Assembly (NCBI GenBank): GCA_964036315.1 | Contig: OZ038500.1 | Span: 63,008,102 to 63,072,101 of the forward strand | Direction: 5' to 3' | From: Acanthosepion esculentum | Lineage: Eukaryota; Mollusca; Cephalopoda; Sepiida; Sepiidae | DNA: 64,000 bases | Shown here: positions 32,832-43,640 of the stretch, piece after piece | How positions within the stretch are numbered: position 1 is the stretch's first letter | Layout of the letters: each line of letters starts with the position of its first letter | Program-made: the position numbers and the translations under genes | Notes under the pieces: model-generated | Databases searched by the model: none | What the model saw: only the letters and a program-made list of their open reading frames with translations | What the model was told of the DNA's origin: nothing

Positions 32832-32870
<39 letters not shown>
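32457..32870. repeat. ~138-bp-arm palindrome flanked by (TA)n on both sides
   Basis: (TA)n 32457-32531; left arm about 32559-32690; right arm about 32702-32835; (TA)n 32836-32866 followed by (GT)n. The arms match except for a few indels ('aaatgtaaatgtt' versus 'aacattt') and the spacer is about 10 bp. Symmetry of both the arms and the flanking TA arrays suggests two element ends joined head to head. Confidence 0.9.
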
Positions 32871-32879
<9 letters not shown>

Positions 32880-33059
32880 CGCGCGTGCGCGTTGTGTGTG
32901 TATCTGTATGTATCAGCAAGCTCGCGAATATGTGATTAGGAGTTTGTCGTTCCGAATATAAATGGAGTGTTTTGATATCAAAATTTGTCAATTTGTCTAG
33001 GAAGTAACTTCTCGGTGATAATATAAGCATGGGGAGACTATCCCAGAGCAAGGAAATCA

Positions 33060-33330
33060 CAGACTGACATTGTGAGGGAAATTGGCTAGACGGAACTATT
33101 CCGAATCCGCCAATGGTTGTGCTAGCACAAAGTTGCAGCTGATCGTCAATGAGTTTTTGAGCAGCCTGACGTTGTTCAGCTATTGATCACGCCAGATTCT
33201 GCGTTCACTCCCAGAGAAACAGTATCCATGGCCTGATCAGCATAGTTATAGTAGAAACCATGGATTGGCTCTGTGGATGGTGAACAAACAAAAATATGTC
33301 CGAGCAGGAGTATATAACAGTAGCCACTCA
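33060..33330 (+). mobile_element. SINE-4 partial copy
   Basis: Contains 'gtgctagcacaaagttgcag', 'gatcagcatagttatagtag' and 'atatgtccgagcaggagta', in the order of the SINE-4 body (13170-13380). The tRNA head is absent. Confidence 0.7.
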
Positions 33331-33628
33331 AAACGATTAGCCATATAACAATGATTACCTAGTTACCCAAACGATCAATCAACCATTATCATTACACACA
33401 CACACACATACACACAGACACATATATATATATATTTAAAAACTTAGATCATTCAATCACGCTACCTTGGTTTCAACCTTTCGGTACCCTCAGGCGGCTT
33501 GGATCAGCGTGATCTATTTTTTTATTTATTTAAAAGCTCTTCATGTTAATTTTTTATTTTCTTTATACGTATATTGAGCACTTTTTAATACAACTGTTTC
33601 CTGGTTTAATTCAACCTTGATCAATAAC

Positions 33629-33649
33629 TTGTGTGTGTGTGTGTGTGTG
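33629..33649 (+). repeat. (GT)n microsatellite
   Basis: About ten GT units directly before the LINE-E fragment. Confidence 0.9.
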
Positions 33650-34180
33650 CTATTTATTTCGCTTCCTAGGAGGCGAAATAAATACTACTGAAAATAATGT
33701 GAAAATTCGCATAGCTAAAGCATGTGCCACCGCGAATAAAATGGATGTAATCTGGAAATCTGATCTACGAGACAACCTCAAACGGATATCCTTTCACGCC
33801 ACTGTAGAGGTGGTTTTCTAAGTTTGATGGAACCTATATCCGGAATCTGAGAGCTATACTTAACATCTCTTGGAGACAACATCCAACTAAATGACAGCTC
33901 TTTAGACTCATCCCTGATATTCCTACAATCTGACGCGGACGCAGAATGCAGGATATTGCCTGGTGAGAGCAACAGGAACTCGCGAGTGATGTACTGTTAC
34001 TAGCCATGGAGCAAGACAAGTTGGTCACGAAGCATCCACTTACATTGGCCAGCTGTTATCACACAGAATGCCACTTTAATAAACTTCCGACCGTGATGCA
34101 GGACCGTGATGGTTGGCGTGATAGTCTCATGAATGTCCGAGCTAGCTTGACTGCAGAACCTGCTGAAATTAAATGTTAAG
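33650..34180 (+). mobile_element. LINE-E C-terminal fragment
   Basis: Starts 'RFLGGEINTTENNVKIRIAK', 'ATANKMDVIWKSDLRDNLKR' and 'ISFHATVEVV', the block after the RT domain in a group of animal LINEs ('FKYLGxxI...VRIAxA...IWKSxL...FxATVESVLLYG'). After frameshifts come 'SWRQHPT' and the C-terminal 'LPTVMQDRDGWRDSLMNVRA' (about 34075-34145). Decayed and non-functional. Confidence 0.75.
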
Positions 34181-34489
34181 ATCCGAGTACTTTCGACCAT
34201 CGATGGTTGTTTTCAAAGAAAAAACTCACAAAATAGGCAGTATGGCGTTTGTATTGACATTTTAAAGAAACTCACCCCCAAAATTGACCTTCCTTTTTTA
34301 ATTTTTGTTCTATTTACTAGGCCATCGACACCCGGCAGAGAGAAAGACGATTTTTTTGCGTATTTATTTTTTCATAAACACACCATTCACTCAGAGAACT
34401 CAATCACTAGGAGCGCCTTACATTATCAGCAGTAATAGTGACTATTTACAAATTCGTTCCTTACTCTCCATAGAGCTCGACCGATTAAT

Positions 34490-34780
34490 ATATATATATA
34501 TATGTATGTATTTATTTATTATAAGTTTATCATATAGACAAAACCATTTTACTCACAACAAAGATGCAACTTGGTTTCAGTGCACATCTACGGGTGAGGG
34601 TAGGAACCCTCACCCGTAGATGTGCAGTTAAAATGCACTGAAACCAAGTTGCATCTTTGTTGTGAGTAAAATGGTTTTGTCTATATGATAAAATTATAAT
34701 AAATAAATAATTATCGCTCTACTACCTGTACCGAGCTCTTTTTTGAATTAACGCTGCGAACGTTAGAATTTATATATTAC
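34490..34780. repeat. ~95-bp-arm palindrome beside (TA)n with PLE end signature
   Basis: Left arm 34512-34608, right arm 34606-34712, almost no spacer (the centre is 'gaggg' / 'ccctc' at 34595-34615). The right arm has an extra ~8 bases ('gttaaaat'). Outside lies 'gctctactacctgtaccgag' (34717-34736), matching the end signature at 22973. Confidence 0.85.
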
Positions 34781-34976
34781 TTTCGTTCTCATCGCATCGG
34801 ATATATATATATATCGCACAACCGCGGCCACCACCCACACTCCTATGTGATTCCTGGTCACGACACTTCAGGAGTATGCTGGGCCTTCACAGACATCTTC
34901 GTCACAGCCACTAGAGGGGAGGAAGGGAATAAGGAGAGAGGATGACGATCCCGATACTCGGATGCGAGCGGGTGCC

Positions 34977-34978
<2 letters not shown>

Positions 34979-35016
<38 letters not shown>
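34979..35016. repeat. (TA)n microsatellite
   Basis: About 18 TA units. Confidence 0.95.
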
Positions 35017-35017
<1 letters not shown>

Positions 35018-35082
35018 CCCAAGTACAGGATTGGAACAAATGGAATAAAATTCCGATAACCAAACCATTGCGGCCGTGCATT

Positions 35083-35083
35083 C

Positions 35084-35115
<32 letters not shown>
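35083..35115 (+). repeat. (CA)n microsatellite
   Basis: About 16 CA units; open frames of alternating residues over it are artefacts. Confidence 0.95.
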
Positions 35116-35116
<1 letters not shown>

Positions 35117-35309
35117 CCTTTTATAGATAGAGATATTGCACGTGTAAAAAAGGCTAAAATAATGGAAGCCAATAAAAACAAAAAAAAATAACACTCAATA
35201 ATATCAACTATAAACATGGACACAATATCTTGACCGTGTTTTGAAAATTAAAACATTATATAAATACATACATACAACAATATATTTGTTGTTAACAGTT
35301 AATATATTT

Positions 35310-35524
35310 CAACCTTGAAAATGGCTAAATGTATAGCCGAAAGCGCTCGGAAAAAAGAGCAAGTGAAGAGTTTTTATATAATTTATCTACCGAACAGAAA
35401 AAAATTATAAGATTACATGAGAAATTGTATGAAAAACTAAATCAAAGCACTTTGTCTTATCTGTCATATTCAATGAAACATTCATGAAAGAAGGATTGCT
35501 GCCTAAACACACACACACACACAA
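35310..35524 (+). mobile_element. Solo PLE pseudo-LTR ending in (CA)n
   Basis: 'ccttgaaaatggctaaatgt' plus 'atagccgaaagcgctcgg' (35313-35350) is the hammerhead-like hairpin. It is followed by decayed N-terminal PLE codons ('RLHEKLYEKLNQSTLSY') and 'MKEGLLPKHTHTH' (35480-35522), where the CA run starts. Confidence 0.7.
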
Positions 35525-36184
35525 AGAGTAAAAGAAGACGACGAGGAAGATAAAAAGGGAGAAAGAAAAGAAATAGGAAACCGAATCGAGTCCGTCGACA
35601 GCTCAGGATTGATCAAATAGCAGTCTTATGGTTACACCTCTTTTTTCTTTTTTAATTTATTTAACACACGACCCTCCCTGTAACATCCACTATCAAACCA
35701 TATAATAATTATCAATGTATATTTATTTATATATTTCCTGTGTATTTATTTATATATTTTCCAATTCAAGCCGAAGAATGAGTTGTTCAAGTAACAACCC
35801 ACGTTTAACTTCAATTGAGTGGAGTTCTTCAAATCACAAACTCTGCGGAACTTCAGAACCGCACGTCACGAAGCCTCTCACTTTTCACCTCTTGATTCCT
35901 TGACACTTTGAAGAAACAAAATTTATTTCCTCAATTCACAACATTTTGGAAATATTTTAAACTAAATTTAAAACATTTTTTTTTAAATTCCCAAAGTTTT
36001 TATATTACTTTTTAAACTCTACATAAATTTAAAAAAATTAAAAAATCATTTTTTCCAGTTATTTTAAAATTTGAATTTTTAACTGTTCCCTCCTCATCCG
36101 GATACAAATCCCAATGATGGATGTTCAAACACCAGATGAAGGGCAGGTTTTCAATTCCGGGATCATCCTGAATCCAAAAAGGTA
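35525..36184. other. Unassigned DNA
   Basis: No gene or known repeat end recognised. The 62-codon frame at 35715-35903 has no motif. Confidence 0.4.
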
Positions 36185-36371
36185 CAGTGTAACCCGGATA
36201 TAAGAGAGTTGTCGGGACCGGGGGAAGAAGTATCTTATATCCGGGTTTCTCTTATATCCGGGTTTGGTCTATTTTGTTTAGGTAAGTATGGCTCTAATTT
36301 GGGACAATAGAAAATCTCTCTTATATCCGTGTTTCTCTTATATCCGGGTCTCTTATATCCGGGTTACACTG
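36185..36371. mobile_element. 187-bp pogo/Tigger-like MITE with internal repeats
   Basis: Terminal inverted repeats CAGTGTAACCCGGATATAAG and its complement, flanked by a TA duplication (36183-36184, 36372-36373). The hexadecamer 'tcttatatccgggtt' and close variants occur about six times in both orientations (36195, 36230, 36250, 36318, 36334, 36349). TA duplication and CAGT ends fit the pogo branch of Tc1/mariner. It has no coding capacity. Confidence 0.88.
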
Positions 36372-36639
36372 TATATGTCTATGTAGAGCAAGTATGGCCC
36401 GAGGTAGAGGGCGTTTCAGACACACACGGACGGACAGAATTTGCCGTTTATTTTATGTAGATTATTATTTATAGTTCCTAAAGTACATCTTTAAACAAAC
36501 AAGACTGTCTTTGAGTTTTTATGAAGCATTTTCAAATAATACATTTTTGTTACTTTTTTTGTCGTCTTTAGTTGCTAGGCTCCACAGTCAAAAAAAAGAA
36601 ATTTCAATCTGCACTAGGCTTACGGTCACCCTAAAACAC

Positions 36640-37005
36640 CGATTCCCGTACGTAAGATCATCGAAGTTAAACAACGTTGAGGCTGGTCAGTACCTAGACG
36701 GGTGACAGCTTAAGAATACCAGGTGTTGTAAGCTTGGGTGTGCGGGTGGTGTAATGGATAATGGCTTGGAATTGTTAATCGGAGAGCTGAGTTCCAATTC
36801 CAGTAGGGTGTGTTATATTCACTTACACGCAAACACCCTTGTGATAGGTATGAAGCCACCTCTTATCTTCCCCCAGCTATGGGTTAATAATTAGTAAGAC
36901 TTATTTGTATCACTCTAAAACCATTATTATCTTCAAAATAAAATTGCGAACAAAATATTTAGATTTCGTCATTTAAACCATAGAGTTTGATATGCCACTA
37001 AACAA
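36640..37005 (+). mobile_element. SINE-1 (5S-derived) copy 3
   Basis: The 5S-like head runs 'aagatcatcgaagttaaac' to 'aggtgttgtaagcttgggt' (36652-36740), including a clear gacgggtgac C-box region. The tRNA-like part is 'ggtggtgtaatggataatgg' ... 'gagttccaattccagtagg'. The body and the tail 'ccatagagtttgatatgcc' plus an A-run follow. This is the most complete copy of the family in the window. Confidence 0.85.
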
Positions 37006-38777
37006 ACAAAAAAAAAACAACGAACCAGTCTTCTCTTTTTATTATTGGCTGTAGAACCTGACGGTCTGAAAAGTTGTAACTAAAACCAAATAAAATGATG
37101 AAATAAAAATACTAGTAAAAATTAAAAACAAACCAGCAGAACAGGTAAACTCTTCTTTTGTTTAATTTTAAAATATTAAATTTCGATCCCTTCAGCCCCT
37201 TTCTCTGCCACCAAATCTACAAATGCTAGTAGTCCGTATTATTTTAAATTTAGCAATTTAAAACACGTCAATGACAGTAGTGGTTAAAATACCTTTTTTT
37301 TTTTAATCTGAAATAAACCAGTCTTTACCTGAGAGTTTATTTTTCTAAGAGTGTTCTAAGAATACCCCGGTATCATTTTGTTGGGCTACAATACATTGAC
37401 TGAAAATAAAAAGCTAGTAATCCACATTCGTTTAAGAAAAGTAAAATATAAACTAAAGAAGCTGGTTGAAATTATTTTTTATTTTGTTTTATTACTTTTA
37501 TTGTAAAATAAAAAATAATCTTTTAGCTGAGGAGAGTACGGGAGACGAATATTGTTACCTGTTGTTGCTGTTGTTAGGTCACGTAAGCAGTTATTATGGC
37601 TGAAATATCCTGTAGCAAGAGAAGCCGGTCATTCAACGAAACTACCTTTACACCCAGCATAATAAGAACTTGTCCGACCTTGACTGATTATTGATTCAAA
37701 CCAGAATCAACCTTAAATCCGAGACTGGCCGTGTCCTTGAATCTTACAACTAGCAAGGTCAAGGTTGAAATAGAATGACCTTTCTCTTTTATAATTAATT
37801 TTCAATATTCCAACTAAACGATTTACTCAATAGATGTTTTCATTCATTCATTCTTCATTTTTTTCTGGTATTATCTTTTTCTTTAGTTAAAAAATTATTT
37901 AAAAAAACATTTTTCAAATATAGATTTCAGAGAGAAATTAATATTAGACTTTTTATTTTAGATGTTAATTAAAAGTTCCGAATTAAAAAGCAAAAGTCGG
38001 AAAAAAAAGAAAAGTAATAAGAATTTTTCTCTTTTGTTAAACAACGTTATTTTTTTTTTACGGGTAAAAGAAAAATAATAAAAAAACAACTTCTCATCTC
38101 ATAAATTGTTACAATTACATCAGCTTGTTAAATTTTTCGGGATTTTCTTTTACTCTTTCTTTCATTTTCGTTTTTAAAGAATTTTTTGCATAGATTTTCA
38201 TTTTGAATAACAACCCCCCACCCCCACCAAAAAAAACAAAAACAAAAGAAAAAAAACGGAATTAAGGAACATTTTTTTTTTAATCTTTGATAGAAAGTAT
38301 TTCTTAGGAATTTCCGTGGAAGAAAATACTCGTCGGCGTTAAAATAGAAAAAGTAAATAAGAAAAACAAATCAGGTTACTTTTGTTTGCTTTTTTAAATC
38401 GATGCAAATAGTTTTATTAGCAGACATAATGACAATATACAAATAATCATGTTCGATAATGCTATTTTCCAATAAAGAGTTTTTAATCGTTTTTTTTATA
38501 CACACACACACACACACAAAAAAAAAACAAACATTTGCTTTCTTTATTTTCAAATAAGAAAGTAGTAAAAAAGAAAACTTGACACCACATTTTTAACGCA
38601 GAATTTTTAAAAGCGTTAAATATTATTTAGTGTTGAATTTTTAATTTATGTCACTTGATTGTTGTCTCAGTAAGAGTGGCTTTGTTTAGTCTGGTACAAG
38701 GTCAGATGACTGAAACATCCAGTGAGGATCGAATTTCTTATATTTCTAGATTTGTTCATTAACCGTTGTGCACAGCG
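37006..38777. other. Unassigned AT-rich DNA
   Basis: No repeat family member or gene motif recognised. Small A-, T- and CA-runs (38500-38525). This and 39330-42120 form the longest stretch without identifiable mobile DNA. Confidence 0.5.
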
Positions 38778-38960
38778 AGGTCTATCTATCTCTGTATGTC
38801 TGTCTATCTATCTATCTCTGTATATCTATATATCTCTGTCTGTATATCTATCTATCTCTCTATACCTATCTATCTCTATACCTATCTATCTCTGTACCTA
38901 TCTATCTCTGTACCTATCTATCTATCTATCTCTATGCCTGTATACCTATCTATCTATGTT
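38778..38960 (+). repeat. (TCTA)/(TCTG)n degenerate tetranucleotide array
   Basis: About 180 bp of TATC/TATG/TCTG variants. The three overlapping open frames rich in Y, L and S are artefacts. Confidence 0.95.
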
Positions 38961-39289
38961 TGTCTAGTGTGTTTTACATAGGTATGTTATGAGTATGTGT
39001 GTATACTGTATAAAGGTATGTCATATGGCTGTGTATGTATAAATAATATACACCTGTGGACTGTAATTTTTTTTTCGAGCGAGAAAGGGGAAAAGGAGCT
39101 TGAATTTTATTTTTAAGTGATTGATTACAAAATAGTTATTTGATGAAGTGGGAAAAACATTTAACTTGTTTAAATATGTAGTTTTTTAATTTAATTTTTC
39201 TAATAATGACTTTTAAAAAAGAGTCAGACGCAACAACTAAAAATAAAAGACTCAAAAAGGAAAAAACGCCCATAAACTAAAATGTAAGA

Positions 39290-39292
<3 letters not shown>

Positions 39293-39331
<39 letters not shown>
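39293..39331. repeat. (TA)n microsatellite
   Basis: About 19 TA units. Confidence 0.95.
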
Positions 39332-39335
<4 letters not shown>

Positions 39336-39699
39336 TAAACTAAACCAAATAAAAGTTTTTTTCTTTTTTACATTTTTCCAAATTTCTTTTAAATGCAAAA
39401 TAAGAAAACAAATGTCCATTATAGAAATAAAGAGCCTTTTAGTTTGGAACCCTTTTTTAGTCGTTTTGGTAACAACGCGACCTTGACCGATGAAGAATTA
39501 AAAACTAAATAGCTAAAAAAAAGCAATATTAAAAAAGAAAAACAAAACAAAAACTTCTTACCTTGATGATATGTGAGTCTCTTGAATTGAACCTGTTTTT
39601 AAAATGGTAGGTGGCCGGCAAGGGTACCTATTTTATTTCCCAATACGGACAAGATAAATAAGTCAATGCCGAAAGTAACGGAAAATTGGTTGATTAGTT

Positions 39700-40260
39700 C
39701 GGTTACCAGATTGAACAACGGGCTTTAAAAGCGAATGTATCAGGAAATGGATAAAAAAAAAAAGAAAGTGAAAAAAAAGAAGAGAGTGTGAGATTTTAAA
39801 TGAAGGGAGGAGTGAAGCAAGAAAGAAGATTGATTGGTAATAAAAAGGAGTGGGTGATTTAAGAAGTAGTGAAAGGAAGAGAGATTGAGTAAAAGGATCG
39901 AGATGTACATGGAAGGGGTTCGGGAGTGGAAAGAGAAAAAGGAAAAGGTTTTTAGAAAGAGAAAAGAAAAGTAAAGAGAAAGTAAGGAACAAGATGTTCG
40001 TTAAGAGAAGGAGTTTTATTAGAAGTGGTAAGAAAACGTACTGATTAAAAAGAAGGTTGGAAAAAGAGAAAGAGTAGGAAATACAGGGAGGATTTTACGC
40101 GAAAGATAAGCAGAGATTTTGAGTTTGTTTTTTTAAGAAAGAGAGAGAGAGAGAAAGAGAGAAGGGGGAATTTAAAAATAAAATGAAAGGGAGTGGAATT
40201 GAAAAAAGAAAGAAAGAATCAATGAAGAGAGAGAGAGAGTAAGAAATGAAGGCAAAAAAG
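39700..40260 (+). repeat. Purine-rich (GA-skewed) tract
   Basis: About 560 bp in which the plus strand is strongly A/G-rich, with (GA)n cores near 40140-40160 and 40226-40242. The 109-codon minus-strand frame (runs of F, L and S) follows from this skew and is not a gene. Confidence 0.75.
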
Positions 40261-42123
40261 AAAAGGAACAGATTAAGTTGCGTCTATTAAAAAAAGAAGC
40301 GTTTCATTGATTTTAAATTTCTTTTTATTAACAAAACGATTGATGAATGAACGTGTGGAAATACACCTCTATGTGTACTTGTAAATTTTTCTCACCGGGT
40401 TCGAGCACAGTTTAAAGGCAGGACATTTTCTTTTTTTTTTTTTTTTTTGAAAGCTGACTTTAAGACCAAGTAGTAGGACAACTCTACAGGCGCAACACAA
40501 TTTTCATACTTCCCATTCGCACTACAAATAGGGCCAACGTCGTGGCTATATATATGAGCGATAGTGGTCAGCATTCCTTTTTTTTTTTTCAATGATGATT
40601 TTAGTGCCCTCCACATACATACTTGGAGGATTGGCGAAACCCAACATTTTTAATTTCCATTTCTCTAATCAAGCAAACAAAAAATAAATAAAAATAAAAT
40701 TAAAAAGTTTAACTCGTGTCTTAGGAATTTTTTTCGGATTTCCGTCGGTTCCAGAGGTCGGCGTATGAACCTAATAAGAAAACCGGATTCTGAATGCTGA
40801 TTTGACGCAGCGCAATCTTTCTTAACATTATTTCCTTATAGTCGTGTGTTAAATAACCTAATCAAAGAAAATTATTTTTTTTGTATCGTACTATCTTAGT
40901 GAAAGAATAAATCACGAGAAAGGACCTATTTGAAAACAGTGATAACATGTTAATCGTTTCTTCCGTCCTAAGTTTGTGAAGCTGAAGATTTGGTTTCGTT
41001 TTGCAAGAATTAAAATTGAAGTCTTCCAACAACAAATCTTTCAGTTATAAAAAATTAGCATAATGGATTTCCATAAACCGAAACGACATATTTTTAGTTT
41101 TAAAGTTTTTCATAAAAGAAAATGAAACAAGTTAAGAAAGAAAGTAGTAATAAAAATAAATCTGTAGAAAAAACAATGAAGAAAACAAAGTAGAACTAAG
41201 AAAGCAAAAACAAACAAACAAAACAAACAAACAAAACCCTAAATATCGTTGTTAATTCTGAGTCCGATTTTACGTGGGCGAATGCTCGCAGTCAGCTTAC
41301 GTGTGGATCTCAATGGACAGGGTCATTTTCAGTGTGGAGCGATAGCTGTATATAGCAAATTCTGTTGGTTTTTCTGCTTCTACTTTAAAAAGAAAAGAGC
41401 TATGGAAACTGCTTGTGCTGCTAAAACTAGCCTGTTGAAGTAACACAGAAACAATCGTTTCCCTGACAACTCCAGCCGATTGTTATCCATGACTGATCTA
41501 TCGATGAAGAAGAAGAAGAATAGGCAAGAAGTTGGCTTGTTGCTTCGTCGCTGAAGAAAAGAATTTACGTTTCGCACCCGCTGATGCTTATACAGATCAG
41601 TGTTCAAAACCAGGTAAAAAATAGTCAGTCTTTCGAATTTTTAGGCAGGTACACACGCAGATTAGCACAACACAAATGCTGATGATATTTCTCTGTTTTA
41701 CTTTGGACCGTATCAATATAAATATAAAATATGCAACAGGTTGATCTGGTTAGGAGGTTATTTTCAATTTTTTCTTAATGTTTTTGTTTATTTATTTATT
41801 TATTTATTATTTACTGGGGGTGGAATGCTGACTCTCTTGCCTTCCGTAAAAAATCAGTGCATTCGTATTCCTGATTTTTTTTTATCCCTTGGTCTCGAAC
41901 AGTGATCTCTTGTCAGATATTCCTGGTGAAAAAATAAAGTAAAATAAAAATAAATAAATAAAAAGCGGTTTAATTTCTGATGGTGATTTTTACATCAGGC
42001 AGTTGGAAACTACTACTACTCTTTCCCATGAAGTCATGGCAATCTATATTATAAAAGAAAGAAGAAACGATAGTCTGTACGTTATACACTGCGTGTGACT
42101 TTGTATGCGCGTATGTAATGTAT
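40261..42123. other. Unassigned DNA
   Basis: T-runs at 40430-40450 and 40578-40590, and a (TTTA)n patch at 41785-41810. No coding motif recognised in the short frames. Confidence 0.5.
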
Positions 42124-43640
42124 ATTGTGGAAAAAATAAAAATTGAAGAAGAAATAAAGTGGATAAAAAAAAAACTTTTTTCTCGAGAGATATAGTGTCT
42201 CCTGTGCGTCAGTGTCAAGGCCCTCAAGGGTGTTGTCAAAGGCCAAAATTTAAATGAAAAATTAAATTCTCAATCAAATTTAAATTTTATCCGTATACTA
42301 TTTTAAAGTAATATATTTGAATTACAATTTAATATATTAATAACACACAGGACTACACTCCCGATTTCTTTCTCGGCTTCTTCAAAGGAAATCAACAACA
42401 AACCCACTCGATGAAGCAGACGATCTTATAAACAACTATACCGTTAGTGCTCGCAAACCAAACATTTATTTCAACAAATCATAATTACATGCATATTGGT
42501 CCATATGCTAAGTGGGTAACAAACATAAATGAACAAAAGGATTTTTACTTACAAAACAATGTTGTCAGCAAGTAGACAAGGCAAACATCTTTCAACTTTT
42601 TCTTTACAACAAACAATATTGTTAAAGCATTTTCTCTTTTTTTTACAATCAATTCAATTCCTTTAGTGTTTCTTCTTTCTTCAAATATTTTCTTTTCTTT
42701 CTTTGAAACTCTTTTTCACTTCCTCTGGAGCTGAAAGGGTAAATTGAAAAACACAATCCTAACCTAGTCTAGGATCTTAAAATCTTATTCCATGAAGAAT
42801 ATCTTTCAAAATATTTTAAAACTTTAGCTTTGGAATTCTTTTAAATCTTATTTTAATATAAAGAACGTGAACAGGGGCAGAATTCCCCGCTTCGACTGAC
42901 TCTGTCATACAAATAGAAACGTTGATTCTCCGAATCAACAAACAAATAAATCAAATGAAATAATTCCCCTACTAGGGAATAAAAAATGACTTCTTTTAGC
43001 TTCGGAATTCTACCGAAGCTAACCAAATCTTTTCTTCCAAATTTCACAAATCTTAGCTACGGAATTCTACCGAAGCTCACGAAATCTTTTCTTCAAAGAT
43101 TCTCAAATATAAACAAATCTTAGCTACGGAATTCAACTGAAGCTGAACAAATCTTCTCTTCAAAGTTTTTCAAATATAAACAAATCTTAGCTACGGATTT
43201 CTACCGAAGCCAATTAAATTTTCAAACAAAGCCCTTCGATGCGAAAACTCACACTCCCCTGTTCCCATCCATAAATAAAATCAGTAATATAGCTATTAAA
43301 GCTAAATAAATATTAACTCTATAATCTTTAAAGGCAAATAATTCGATACTGTAATTAATATACGTCGCAAACTAGAGTAGTTCACCACGGAGCCAGAATA
43401 AACACGTCTTTATCGTCCGAGGATAAAATTCTGACTGAAGACAAAATCTTCTGATACAAAGGACTCGCTTTCAGCTTCCCAATTCCATGACAAAGCGCGG
43501 CAACAAATTTACCGACCGCCTCGTCCACAGGCCACCGACCCAAGATATGAAAACAACATATCATATATAATACCAAAGTCGTTGAAAGATCTCTTCTCAC
43601 ACTCATGTTAAATTTCTGTCAACAAAAATTTCCAAAATAT
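42124..43640. repeat. Large direct repeat, copy 1 (unclassified)
   Basis: From 'ttgtggaaaaaataaaaatt' to 'caacaaaaatttccaaaat' this unit aligns with 44819-46757. Within it, four tandem subrepeats of 56-68 bp carry the palindrome 'agcttcggaattctaccgaa' + 'gct' (starting at 42998, 43054, 43121 and 43188). Near the end a minus-strand frame (43606-43382) reads 'ILGRWPVDEAVGKFVAALCH', which is conserved in copy 2. TG..CA-style ends or target duplications were not clear. It could be the LTR of an unknown element or a segmental duplication. Confidence 0.8.
43382..43606 (-). other. Conserved short frame in the direct repeat (copy 1)
   Basis: A 74-codon frame 'MSVRRDLSTTLVLYMICCFH...RWPVDEAVGKFVAALCHGIG..SP'. 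The sister frame at 46390-46620 keeps about 45 residues of the same text before a frameshift. I do not recognise a domain; a hydrophobic segment (residues 10-20) is visible. Conservation could simply reflect the recent duplication of the DNA. Confidence 0.35.

Noticed and set aside
33469..33512. Another hammerhead-like motif (minus strand, 'cctgagggtaccgaaagg')
   Set aside because: The spacing between the two core words is too short for helix II and the core is incomplete.
34858..35223. 121-codon minus-strand frame
   Set aside because: It consists largely of (TA)n and (CA)n translation with unrelated flanks.
36645..36740. Possible 5S rRNA gene
   Set aside because: Only the 3' part of 5S is present, diverged and followed by a repeated SINE body.
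38722..38992. Three overlapping ORFs rich in L, Y and S
   Set aside because: They arise from the TCTA/TCTG tetranucleotide array.
39663..39992. 109-codon F/L/S-rich frame resembling a membrane protein
   Set aside because: The opposite strand is a purine-rich tract, so any frame becomes F/L/S-rich; no start context or conserved motif.
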